Source: Rostratula benghalensis (taxonomy: Eukaryota > Chordata > Aves > Charadriiformes > Rostratulidae). From it: a stretch of DNA of 64,000 bases. Under the pieces are notes generated by a model. That model saw only the letters and a list, made by a program, of their open reading frames with translations. It did no database searches and was not told the DNA's origin. Made by a program: the position numbers and the translations under genes. The stretch is from positions 3,045,422 through 3,109,421 of the forward strand of contig VXAI01000095.1 of the NCBI GenBank assembly GCA_013399305.1. Reading direction: 5' to 3'. Position 1 is the stretch's first letter. Each line of letters begins with the position of its first letter. Shown piece after piece: positions 47,491 through 59,822 of the stretch.

Positions 47491-50400
47491 CAATGTTGGA
47501 AGAGATTATCTTTTATTAAGCGTAAATGTTAGGGTTGCAAAATTTTTTCCCATTATGCACAGAAGGCATGCACTTTTCCAAATGTTGATTCCCACTGTGT
47601 GCTTTGTGACCGAGATGCTGCCAATCCATAGTCCATAGGTAAGAACTGACAGATCTGTCCAAATATATAGAGGGTGGAAGTATGACATTTCTGCAAAGTC
47701 TGACATGTGGCTGTGCTGGTTAGCATTTACTGCTTTGCTAACTTGAAGTGTTGATTTCGGAGGCTTTCCTTTTCAATAAGTTTCCATTCATCACCCCAAA
47801 AAAAGGTTGCTGTCTAGAATTATAGAGGCACAGGACTACTGTATCCAACAGCATCAAAAATTACTAAGGATATGCAGTTAGGATGGGTAGTCAGCTAGAA
47901 TCTGACATGACAAAATTGCTGTGCAGCCCAGGTAAAGGTACCTACTGAGAACCAGCAACACTGCAAACATTTCTAAAAAGTATTAACTGTGGAAGCCTGA
48001 CAGTGGTGGACCATAGCCAAAGCTGTGCTGGAGCTGCCTGGTTTGGGAGCTACTTGTTACCAGATACATTCAGGAAGGATAACTGTAGAAATGTTACCAC
48101 TCCTATGCTGTCTGCATCCAGTCTTCGAAGAAATACTGTCACAAATCTTGAACGAGTAAATATAGATGTAATTGGCAGACAAGACTAACAACCCCACTCA
48201 TGAACAGACCATTTTGCAGCAATGTCTATTTCTTAAAGATGAACCTGTAACTGTCCAGTCATTTTGCTACTAGATTATTCCAAACTGCCATCCTAAAACA
48301 ATATTAATGCAAGCGATACCTCTTTCAGGCTGATTCAGCATCTCATTTCTACAATGACCGTTTTCATACCCTCTAAGGGATCAATGGCACCACCTTTTTC
48401 ATTAGATGCACAAAATATCTTTCTATTACTCTTTATTGCTTCTAAATGTTCCTAGATGATATGTGTGGACTGACCATATTGATCTTTCCCCAAAGACTCA
48501 AGTACCAGATATCTTTCTGTAGCTCATTGATAGGGGATAATGCCAAGTTACATCACCACTGCACTGACAGATTGGTTGCACATTGCCACTGATACATTTG
48601 GCTTCCAAATATCTTTCTTAGGTACATCATTTTAATAGATCACGGGGTCACTGGTGACCTATATCATTTAAGATGCAAAGACATGATGTCAGTGGTGCAA
48701 AATGTGGTCTTGATTCAAGCTATCATACTGTATTTTTGAAATAAGAAAAATGTTTTCTCTTTACCACTGTTTCCCCTATAAAAACCCAACTGAAGAGCCA
48801 GCTTAACTGCCTCTGGCCATTCTGAGTTCACCAACAAGAAAAAATAAAAACACCAGGCCTCCTTGACTTAGAGACAGATAGCTTTATACAGAACCAGTGC
48901 TGTGAGTTCAGAAAGGATTTCTTTGCCTTTGTCTTCTGACATAAGCATTTAGCAGTATAACATATATATCAAAACAAACCAGAACAGTTCACGTTATATA
49001 CATTCCCTTTGGAGAGAAGGTGAGAAAACAAACACAGAACAGATGTTACTCATGCTTAATGTACTACTGGAGGGTACTCAGATCCTAAGGTGATGAATAT
49101 GGTAAAAGAAATGAGTATTCTCTTCTGGAACTGCTATTCCTAACTGACAAAAAAGCAGTAAGTGCTTCGTTCCTCTGCTCATCGATGTACCACCTAACAA
49201 CCAAACACACACAAGATAAACACTCTGGATTTTCCACAGGAAACTAGCACACACAACAAATGTTTCTACTAATTACTGACTGATATCTACCGTTCCCACC
49301 TCATTTGGTATTGTTGAAAGTTGGCTTTGATCACACAAACCCCCACCTTCCTCTGCAATAAATTAAATCACTGCAGCAGTTCGGGAAAATTCTGTAAATT
49401 CCTACAGATTACCCTGTCAAAGTATTTGTCTTTCTTGTTTTATGCAGAACATTATATATTCTATATACAAAGACATCACGATTGAGAAAACTATTCACTA
49501 GAACCTAGTGCTCTGGGTTGCAGGGCAAGCCACAGGTTTTGTTGGGCACACAGGGAGTCTATTTATCTTGTCCCTGCCGAGGACCTGCCAGAGCACATTT
49601 TTGTATAACCACAACCACCTTTTTCCTGCTAACAAAGACACTGGCTCATGGAGCAGTTGTGATCTCTCCTTATGAAGCTTATTGTCTGCCTACATTGTAT
49701 GCAATGTTTCCTGGTCCTACTGAAAAAGAGCCCCAAGGGAGAAAGGCAACAGCATGGAAATAAATTCAAGAACTTCAGTCCCGGGATTAGAGAAGAACTT
49801 GCTGTGAGTGATCAGAGGTGTGGACAAGGGAAGAAATGAAACAAGAAGTGCTACAACAGGAGCTGAGAATGTCCTGTTGTTGGCATCACGGGAGGTGGAG
49901 AGTGACTGCACACAGATCACTGAGCAAGCACTGCCTAAGGCTGTTACTGCTGAGCAGAAATCATGATACAGCTATTATTAATAATAGTATAATGGTGCTC
50001 AGAGGTCTCTCAATAGTGTTAGAAGCAGCAAATGAGACACCAGATGAGGTCTGGAGAATAAGGTCCTGCCTTTATGCCTTTCCATCTTTTCCCATTTACC
50101 TCTATCAGACAGGCTTGCTACAAATCCGTATTACTTCAAAGCCCTGTACGTTGCATAATCTGAACACAGACAATGTAAGTAATGTGTAAATGCAAGAACC
50201 TAACTATACATATCTATCAAATATCCCTAAAATTCACCTTTTATTCTATTTACTACACAGTGAATCACTACCAGTTATTCACTCGCCTTTTGGGGTTTTT
50301 TTCCCCCCACTTGCTAACGTGTCCAGAATTTCCCATGTCAGTCTTCTGGCTGTCGTGCAGTTCCTTTAAGCACTATTGTACTGCTCTCCTCGGCTCACTG

Positions 50401-52683
50401 TCTGGGTGTTGTGAACTCATGGGAACACAACTGCGCTTTCCTTACGTTTGGAAAATGACCAGCACATTAGTATTACTGAAACAAATAGAAAAGAAGTAAA
50501 CTTTGTTGTCATTTGTTCTTGCTCGTCTTTTCTTCTTCTTCCAAGAAATCCACTCCTCTTAGCAGGCACTGACTGTGTAGGATAACTTACTAACACTGTA
50601 AGACATACAGTTAAAAGTAGCGCGTTCATCAAACACATGTGTGATTTATCAGGCAAAGTTGAGCTAAACTGCAGCTTCTCACATCCACTAGAAAGTCCTA
50701 GTGAGCAAAGGGCAGCAGAACATCTATTTGTTTTCCTCACGCCAGATTCTGTTTCAGAGTTTCATCCTTGGGTATTTTGCCACCTGAGGTTTAAACTTTC
50801 CTGCTGCATGCAAAATGAAGGAAATGGAGTCAGAGCAAAGACAGATTTGGCCTGAGGTCTCATGGATGAAGGCCCAAACCTAAGAGAAGAAAATATTCAG
50901 AAAACTTTACATTCAAAATAAAGCAATATAAAGGAACTCATGTGTGTTCCCAACATGGAAAAGGCACAACTGTGAAACATTTCACTTGTCCAAACTTCAT
51001 GATGATCTGTGTTAAAGAGGAAAAACTAATGCCAGATCTGCAGCTGTGTTGATTTCCATTAGAGTACTTCACTTTAATAGATGTGATATATCAGCTAGGG
51101 TTTTGTCTTCTTTTTTTCCTACAAATTTTAATTGTGTTGATATCTGGGGAGGAAGACAGACACTTCAAGTATTATGTAGAATTGTTTTCAGCTTGTGCTA
51201 AATTCACAAAGCAGACATCTACAAAACATTCCCATTGCCTTAAATACCATTTCCAAAATTTCCAAGTCTTTTCACAGTTGCATTTTGGCTTTCTATCAAG
51301 TGAAAGCATCTCAGGTTGCTAGAAGATAGCAGAAATATTTCTTGTACTATATGCGGAGGAGTGAGGGTTACAGACACGAAGCAGTCCAAAAATTGCAGAC
51401 AAATAAAAGAAGAAAATACTTTAGAAGTATTTTGGTTTAGAGATAGGTTTGAGAACCAGCCTTTGCTTGAAAGCCCATAAATTTTGGCCCTTAGCATTTC
51501 AGCATCCGTATCCTGCAAGGAATTCAGGCACATGTAGCCCTGCTGAAGCTCACCAAGGAACCTACCCACACACAGCTCAGAGAAAGACCAAGGCTCTTGT
51601 TTTGTAGAGTTCAGTCCAGAAAGGAGCTAAGAGCTAAATGTCTGGGGAACTAAGTCAGGGTTGTAGGCACCAGTTGCTCATCTGCCTGCCCATGGACATA
51701 GTCAGCTGCTTTATGAAAACTGTTTCCCAAGGATGCACCGGTGATACAGACTCAGAGAAATGCCTTAATGACTTCTTGATGTTTTGTGTTTCTCAAGAAC
51801 ACGAGTTAACAGCTGCACCCTACGTGTTCTTTTGAGGTAGAACATTGTTGAAAGATGAAATAAACACATAGGAGGGAAAGGGATGCGCCTGTGGTATTTA
51901 TGTTACTGATCTCTGGTATCCTTTTCTTGCTGTTCATACTCTAAACTGGAACTTAAATCGTAGAGGTTTCCAAGAGCTCTATACTAATCGTGTATGTCTG
52001 AATAGCTATGTCCATTTTACTCCAATAATTTCTAATTTAAGTATTTTAGGAATAGTCTCGAGGTACTCAAGAACAGCAGACAGTCCTAATCTGAACAAGG
52101 TAGGAGGGAAATATCTCTCTTGCAGCCATAACCCCATGATATGCTCAAGGGGAGCATGCCATGCAGCCCAGCTATAATTCAGGAAACAGGCACTAAACTT
52201 CTCTTAGTCCCATCCCCAGTATCTCCATGGTTCAAGCCTCTGTATAGACCAGACCTGTGAACTGCAAAACTCTGGATTTAATTTCCCATTCAAGTTACTG
52301 ATGATGCTTAAGCTCATCTGAGATCATTAACCAAAGTCAGTTTTTCCACCTATACATTTCCTATTTTTTCCATCGGACAACTCATCAAAAACAGAACACG
52401 ACCTATGGGTTTTAAAGACTGCACCATACATATATGACAAATATTTTAAGACTGACGGACAAGTTCTGCAGACAGACACAGGCACTCTTCAGCACCAGAA
52501 GCACCACTAGGAGAACCCAGATGTCTCACTGACCTGCTCTGGCATTTAGCAGAGCAGTTGACTCCTTGTGGCAGAAGACTAACTCTCAGCCCCTTTGGTG
52601 CTCAAAATCGTAACAAACACAAGCCTTTGGAGATACCATCACAAATACTTCCAGCTCTAAGATGTGAAGACAATCTTTGTTCT
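47491..52683. other. AT-rich noncoding stretch
   Basis: No gene, RNA or repeat family recognised. The longest frames (49818-50189, 123 codons; 51240-51569 on the minus strand, 109 codons) have no domain and overlap other frames. A REST-like left half-site TTCAGCACC near 52489 lacks the right half. Confidence 0.62.
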
Positions 52684-52778
52684 ACTGCCTCAACCACTTC
52701 CCTGGGCAGTCCATTCCAATGCTTAATTCCAGACCCCTCACCAGCTTTGTTGCTCTTCTCTGGACCCACTCTGCACAA
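52684..52778 (-). mobile_element. CR1 LINE remnant, internally deleted
   Basis: An antisense CR1 piece. CTGCCTCAACCACTTCCCTG and GGGCAGTCCATTCCAATGC (52686-52723) match the region near the CR1 3' end. A few bases on, CCAGACCCCTCACCAGC and TTTGTTGCTCTTCTCTGGAC (52729-52764) match a part of CR1 that normally lies a few hundred bases further 5' in the element. The order is collinear with a minus-strand copy, so an internal deletion joins the two pieces. The usual tail and the CCAACC block are not recognisable, so the copy is old. Confidence 0.75.
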
Positions 52779-55700
52779 GGGACATGTAACTAATAAAGCT
52801 CTTCAATCTTAAATATGTTTCACTGACAACAACCACATATTTGTTTCTCATTGGATACAACTCTTGCTGTATGCCATTCTGAGTACATCTTTAAAATTTA
52901 CCTGAGTACTAATTGCGTATACATAGTGTAGCTGTGGGACTGATGTTGTTCATGAGCTACTTACACTGAAGCCTTCCCCCTTAACAGTATTTTTCAAAAA
53001 ATCTTCCAAAAGAAAACCTGTAACTTTTTTCATAGAATGAAAGAAGTGGACAAGATATCATTCTCATTGTTAAATTTCTATTCAAGTACAGCCACAAATA
53101 CCAAAATAATAGTTCTGGAAGCATTTTACATGGTGACTAATGCAAAATATTTCAGCTGTGTCAGCATCCATCTAATTCTAGATTGCGTTTTGGCATTTCA
53201 GACAAAAGACATCCTGGCAAAAATTAAACTGAGGAACAAGTAATACCATTATGACAATTTACATTCAGAACAGTTGTGAATGGTAGCATCAGTGCTTGCA
53301 AAATCCTTTGATAAATTCTTGTTACCTTTCAGTTCCCAAACCTATCCATGCAAGTATAAAGCATATTGGAGGCAGATGCTGCAGCAGATGAATGTGCTTG
53401 CCAAGTGGTGTTTTATTTGCTGGTTTTTTTTCATCTAGGTATTCTTAACTGTCATGTTACCCGTACCTAACAGTTCTTACTTCTGGCACACTTCATACAA
53501 CGCTCTGGGAGATTGATTAATATAGCTGGGTTCTTTCCCCCCCATTCTCCTCCCTATTCGCTTTCCCACATCCTCATGTTAGGACTCATCTTGCAGCCTT
53601 TACTCCGATGCCTAATATTTACTCCAGTGGCACTACTTACATGAGTAAAAGAAATAAACTTAAATGAACTACAGCCGTTCATATTTGAGCCAATCCAGTA
53701 AAGCTTTTTTTGTGTTTTTTTTCCTTTTCTTAAGTTGAGATATCGTAATGGAATATAATTAAATAGAAGAAAAACTGATTTAATGACAATCAAATTTAAA
53801 ATTGAATTTCTTTTACAACATCTCCCATTAACAGGAACATAGCATCTACTTGGTTAAGTCTAATAGGCAAGAGCAAAAAAACCCTACAAATATTTACCTT
53901 CACTTATTACTTGAATTTGGAGCAACTTCAGATATCAATGATGTTGTATATTTTTGTCGTTTTACACCGCCTCCCATCATTGAAAAAGCCTAGTATTTTT
54001 TACCTTAATGTAATAGTAGTGGGGCTCCATGCCATCTCTGGTATTCATTCATTCATCATTTTTTCCTTAAATGTCCATAGGTGCTTGAGTTTGGTTTTTT
54101 TATAAGTTTTGGAATTAATTCACTTCTATTGTTATTACCTTCTGAAAATAAAGAGGGGTTGATTGGCTGCATAGTGAACATAGAAGAGAGCATCAACCTC
54201 ATGCATTACTTTGCAGACTGCTCCTGGTTTTGAACAAAGTGAGTGTGCATACGTCTAAACACAGGTAGGTATTTTTATGAGAGCATGCATATATGCAAAC
54301 AATATTGTGATATAAAAAGGCTGGATAGGTTCAGGAGCTCGAAAGCAGTATCTTTCCACTCTAAACTGCTTTATTACTGGCATTCCCTCCCTCTTGGGCA
54401 TGCGTTCAGCTGAGACTAGGCCAAATTGGCAGTCATTTTCAAAGTGCTTGGCAGCCCCATGATCCCTGGGAGTTTTCAGCTGACATCTTTCTCTCAACCA
54501 GTCTATGCAAGGGTCAGTGGGAGACCTGACTCCCAGGCCCTGGCTTGCTCTGGCTGTGTCATGAGTCAGGACCAATATAAATTAAAACCTTAAAGCCATA
54601 CTGTGAAGGCATTCTTTACCCCCTGAGGTATTTTTTTCCCTGTGACAGATTGCCTTTCTACCAGTTTCCTGATTTTTCATTCTTGGATAATACAGTAGCA
54701 AGTATGTTCCTTTGAGCTGAAGAAAGGGGGAACATCTGGCAAAGAGAGAGTTAAACTTCCACCAAATTTTTAATATTTTGGTAGATTTGTTGATGCTCAA
54801 CAAGCAGGAGTGAAATAATAATAATACTAGGGGCTGCTTATCACTTAGAAACAATAGTCCAATGACAATGTTCACAGTGACGGAAAAAATGGGAGTAGAA
54901 ATTAATAGTGACAGTCCTGCAGGAAACAAGGGAGAAATTGGATACCAAGTTATAAAATACAGACTAACCCAATAGGCACATGCTGCTGTTATTATATTAA
55001 TATTGTTAAAAATATCAAAGCACTTTAAAAATGGAATTGTACTGTAGGTAGATGGACAGTATTATTTCCACATTCTTTTTAAATAGAAATTTTCACTCCT
55101 TGTTTGGCTTGGAGGCATGGATGTAATTTGTTGCTCAAAAACCAGCAGCTGAATGCTGTGAAAAATAAGACTCGGGATTAAAGTCTCCCATCTGAAGGAC
55201 AGAATCAGGCTACACAGAGAGCTTGCTCTGTTATTAACGAAACCACCTGAGTCACTGCAGATATAGATTTCACTGATGTTCAAAAGTGGGGTGGGCTGTG
55301 TTTATTTATTTAGTTAGAGAACAGGGAGAGATTGTTTTGCCTCTGTGCAAAGAAGAAGAGAAACAAAATTACCAAACTCCTGTAAATAAAGTAGTAAACG
55401 TAAACCTCAACAAATGTCACCTGCTGATGAACCTAATCCCACAGCTCATGCTCAGACAGGTACAATCCCTCTAAAAAAATCAGTGGAGTACTTGATATAG
55501 ATAAAGTGCATAATATGAGCTGTACATCCTGAAGGAAAAGACCACAGTGTCGGTATTAACAATTCAAGGTGCTACCAGAGCTGCTGTGTTCCCCTGCAGT
55601 ACCTAGCACGGTGGAGGCTGATCCCTGACATACACATCAGAGCCTAGATAATAACGAGGCCTCACAGTAAGGTAATTTCAGCTGAAATTGGGGAAGTTGA

Positions 55701-56448
55701 GAATTAACATGGCTCCAAATGATGCCACAAGAGGGAAGGGGGTTTCTTGGAGGGTGCAAGAAAGCCCTAAAAGAGGCTTCTCTTCCATGAGGTCCCAAGG
55801 TGGAGATAATGGGTGGCTGTTGTCTTTGCTTTTCCCCCATCTGAAATGCCAAAAGGAGCTGTAAGAAGCAGCGTTGGTACCCGGAGCCAGGTGATGGAGA
55901 CAACACAAACAGGGTCTCAGCCCCAGTTCTGCTCATACACATCCAGTGGGCACAGAGCTTCATACCACCCTGACACCGACTGAATGTTCCGATCAAAACC
56001 CACAAAACAAACACACCATGCTGCCCCAGAGCTTGGTCTCTTTTTCAGCTGACTGCAAGCAAAAATATCTCTTCTCTCACAGCGACTTCAAGCAACGTCC
56101 ATAACACGTTTTCTTTCCGGGAGTTGTCTCCATGCAAAAAAATTTCCCTCCCTGTTTTTCGTGAGGACAAATTTCCTCCCCTCTCGGCACTCCATGAGAC
56201 AAACCTTCATTTTCTACCAGACACCGAGACTTGACTTAATAAGCAACAGGGGTAAAATATCTACTCTTTACACGTAGGGTATCCTGAGGTACATACAAGC
56301 GTTGCTCTAAGATGTGATAAAGTAATCTAAAGCCAGGCCCAGCCTGCCCGTTCAGGCCTAAAGGGATTTGATTCAGTGTCAAAACCTTTGGCTCAGGAGG
56401 TCACTCTCTCTTCTTGCTTTTCTTATAACAAAGGCAGAAGGGGCTGGG
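52779..56448. other. Noncoding stretch before the gap
   Basis: No gene recognised. ATTC repeats (54046-54057) and AATAATAATAAT (near 54816) are micro-repeats. From about 55560 to 56448 the DNA becomes richer in GC and CpG toward the gap. A 125-codon minus-strand frame (55637-56014) lies there without a recognisable domain; its length fits the higher GC. It may extend into sequence hidden in the gap. Confidence 0.5.
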
Positions 56449-57218
56449 NNNNNNNNNNNNNNNNNNNNNNNNNNNNNNNNNNNNNNNNNNNNNNNNNNNN
56501 NNNNNNNNNNNNNNNNNNNNNNNNNNNNNNNNNNNNNNNNNNNNNNNNNNNNNNNNNNNNNNNNNNNNNNNNNNNNNNNNNNNNNNNNNNNNNNNNNNNN
56601 NNNNNNNNNNNNNNNNNNNNNNNNNNNNNNNNNNNNNNNNNNNNNNNNNNNNNNNNNNNNNNNNNNNNNNNNNNNNNNNNNNNNNNNNNNNNNNNNNNNN
56701 NNNNNNNNNNNNNNNNNNNNNNNNNNNNNNNNNNNNNNNNNNNNNNNNNNNNNNNNNNNNNNNNNNNNNNNNNNNNNNNNNNNNNNNNNNNNNNNNNNNN
56801 NNNNNNNNNNNNNNNNNNNNNNNNNNNNNNNNNNNNNNNNNNNNNNNNNNNNNNNNNNNNNNNNNNNNNNNNNNNNNNNNNNNNNNNNNNNNNNNNNNNN
56901 NNNNNNNNNNNNNNNNNNNNNNNNNNNNNNNNNNNNNNNNNNNNNNNNNNNNNNNNNNNNNNNNNNNNNNNNNNNNNNNNNNNNNNNNNNNNNNNNNNNN
57001 NNNNNNNNNNNNNNNNNNNNNNNNNNNNNNNNNNNNNNNNNNNNNNNNNNNNNNNNNNNNNNNNNNNNNNNNNNNNNNNNNNNNNNNNNNNNNNNNNNNN
57101 NNNNNNNNNNNNNNNNNNNNNNNNNNNNNNNNNNNNNNNNNNNNNNNNNNNNNNNNNNNNNNNNNNNNNNNNNNNNNNNNNNNNNNNNNNNNNNNNNNNN
57201 NNNNNNNNNNNNNNNNNN
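56449..57218. other. Assembly gap, 770 N
   Basis: An unbroken run of 770 N. The size is not a round number, so it may be an estimated gap length. All open frames running through it are artefacts of N being read as open codons. The gap is flanked by GC-richer sequence on the left and followed 78 bp later by an 18-T run on the right. Confidence 0.99.
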
Positions 57219-59715
57219 GAGATCAGAGATATTGCTATTTATTGAATTTTTAATATGATCTTTATTAAAAGGCAGCACACATGTTTGGTTTTCTCTTTTT
57301 TTTTTTTTTTTTTAAACATGCATGGGTATAAAAATCAAAGCACAGGAATGAACCATGGTTGTTTGATTTTGGTCTCTTTATATTATGGTGATTCAGACTC
57401 TTATTTAAATTTTAAAATAATAAAAACCCAGCCCACATAGAAATGGCCCCTCATCCTTCTTTTAACTCCCATCTATTCTGCTAAGTAAGCAATGGGCCCA
57501 GAGCAGCACTTTGACCAATCAGATAATGAATTCTGCCTTTAGAGTCAGCACAAGACCAAGAAATGAGGTGCAGAGCTGAGTAAAAAGGACTACGTATAAA
57601 TATTTTACATTTTTAGATTACCAACCACACATTCAAAATTTCATCGTCAGCTTGCAAATCTGTAATCACCACTGTACGTGCTCATTTGTTACAGACAATA
57701 CCCCCAGGTTAGTCCTCAGCATGGATTGTATCACGAATGAAAGGAGTAAAAACCAAACTACATGACCCCCCTCCCACTCTTTGGTTCTGGGTGTCAAGGA
57801 ACAGGACCAGTTTTGTCCTGGAAGAGCCAAGATTGCTGCAGCAGAACCTGTTTTGCCCAGTCATTTACAAAACACATCAAACCATCCCCTCCAGTGACAG
57901 TCAACAGCAACAGCAATTCCAGCCTCTCCTTCCTTAAATATTTGGCACGGCAAAAGTAGGATAATTTTTTAGTTAGTCTTGTGCTAAAATCTTAGCAAAC
58001 CCAAGCAGGATCAAAACCACATCGTGACCACGACTACATCGTTTCTTTTCTATCTGCAGCTCTACAGTTGCTCTTTAGAACCTGTAACTATATTAAATAA
58101 AACCTGTAACCATTTAAAAAGCAGATTAAACTCAAACTTCATGAAATAGCCTACTTGTTTCTTTGTTACACTGCTCATATTAGCGCAAATCCATAGGATT
58201 CAACCAAGTTTTGCTGGGTATAAATATTATTGAGCTTTGACAAAATCTTTTGTAACCTGAGTTGATGGACTTCAAGAGTGAAGGTGGACATAAGCTCCAG
58301 CACCTCATGCCTAGTTTCTTTTGCTGGAAAGGTTTTTCCTTTTCTGGCATTTCAGCTGGGTTGCACAGTGCCTTTAATCCCATATATCTTTGTGGCAGAC
58401 CTTGTCCGGAAACTTCAGAGGAGCAGCCTTGTGGGTTTTGTTGACCATTACATCATAGCAGGGCAGGCAAACTAGAAGGAAACTGCTGGGGCAGCTGCAA
58501 AGAGCTGTCCCATGGATAGTTTCTGAGGAAAGTCCAAAACCTAACCATTATGGACAGACATTTATTCTTATAAATACGGCTTCTGGGCTTTACCTTCCAT
58601 AATGTGAACTGGGTGTAACAGTTCTCCCCTATGGCACTTACTTGTGAAAACAATTTAATTGTAAAGTTTGAAATCTCTGGACAAGCTCTGTGGGTAACAT
58701 ACTTTAGATAGATATAATGCCTGAAGACTTCATGCAAAAAAGCAAGAGATCAGCACCAGCTTAAAGACCTACTCCAGTATATAAGCAAGAGATATGGTCA
58801 GCATTATACATAATCAAGGGAAAAGAGGCAGAGTAAAATGTACTTGCATAAAACATTTCTACACATGCATCAGATTTGTGAAAGAAAATTAATTAGAAGT
58901 CAGCAATTCCTACTTACAGAAGACAAAGATACGGTTTTTCCTCATTTGTTGGAAGGGTATATTCTGCTGACTGGCAGAGCACAAAGTTACAAACACCAGG
59001 AGATGTGTATCACTCAGGTTCTTTTCACCAGCCTTTTAGATCAAAAGAACTCAAAAAAGGTGTCCTGAGCCTGAAGTGAGGACAAGTAAAAATCTCTTGA
59101 CTAAATGCAGCATGTGTCAACCTGGACCCCCTTTGACCCACCAGGTTATTTCTACTTCTGGCACTAAGAATCCCAAAGAGGATACTTCATCTGTGTCTTT
59201 TCTTTTTAATGGAAAGTTGGAACTATATCTGACATCAGAAGTAATTACTCATTGTATCAATAATTGTGAAGGGTTGTACGCAGATCACAGATGGCCTGTG
59301 GGGAACAGCAGGAATAGACAGAATGGCCCAGGTGCTATTTGATGTTGGTAGAAGTCAGAGACATCTTCCAGCTTGGCACAAGAGACTTTTTTTAAGATTG
59401 CAGCAGTGCAAAGGTGAGCTTTCATATGCTCCTGCATATGACCTATGCTTTCTAAAAACCACCTGTATCTCAGGATCTAGACAAAAATCTGAAGTGATAT
59501 GGGCTGTTGCCTTTTCTTTTTTTTTTCCCTATAGACTTTTCTGACAAGTATTTTTCCCAAGGTAAATGCATTTAACAACTTTTCAGTGGAAACTAGTTTT
59601 TCTATAGTTGAAAATAAAAGTAGATGTCCATTTTTTCCAGTGTTTTGCGCAGGAACTTTAAGATACAGTGGTCAAAACAGGATTCTTTTCTTTCACTGAA
59701 GAAAAGAATGCCAGG
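57219..59715. other. AT-rich noncoding stretch after the gap
   Basis: A run of 18 T at 57296-57313 lies just inside the right edge of the gap. The 10-mer AACCTGTAAC occurs twice within 30 bp near 58080-58110. No gene or repeat family recognised. Confidence 0.6.
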
Positions 59716-59822
59716 TTTTTTTTTTTCCCCTCTTTTGTCCTTCCCTATTCTTCTTTTGAACACATTTTTTGAAGGAGAAAAAAAAAAAAAAGATCAAACA
59801 AAAGACTTTTTTTTTTCCCCTC
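59716..59822. repeat. Homopurine/homopyrimidine cluster
   Basis: T11-CCCCTC (59716-59732) is followed by a run of 14 A (59778-59791) and then T10-CCCCTC (59807-59822). The two T-rich tracts are direct repeats 90 bp apart, and the A tract between them can pair with either. Such arrays can slip or fold and are often length-variable. Lysine/phenylalanine-rich frames here are caused by the tracts and are not genes. Confidence 0.85.

Noticed and set aside
52489..52515. REST/RE1 element
   Set aside because: The left half TTCAGCACC is present, but no GGACAG right half follows at a permitted spacing.
55637..56014. 125-codon minus-strand frame near the gap
   Set aside because: The length is explained by higher local GC; no domain, and overlapping alternative frames exist.
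56368..57278. Apparent long open frames of nearly 300 codons on both strands
   Set aside because: They consist almost entirely of N bases from the assembly gap, so they are artefacts.
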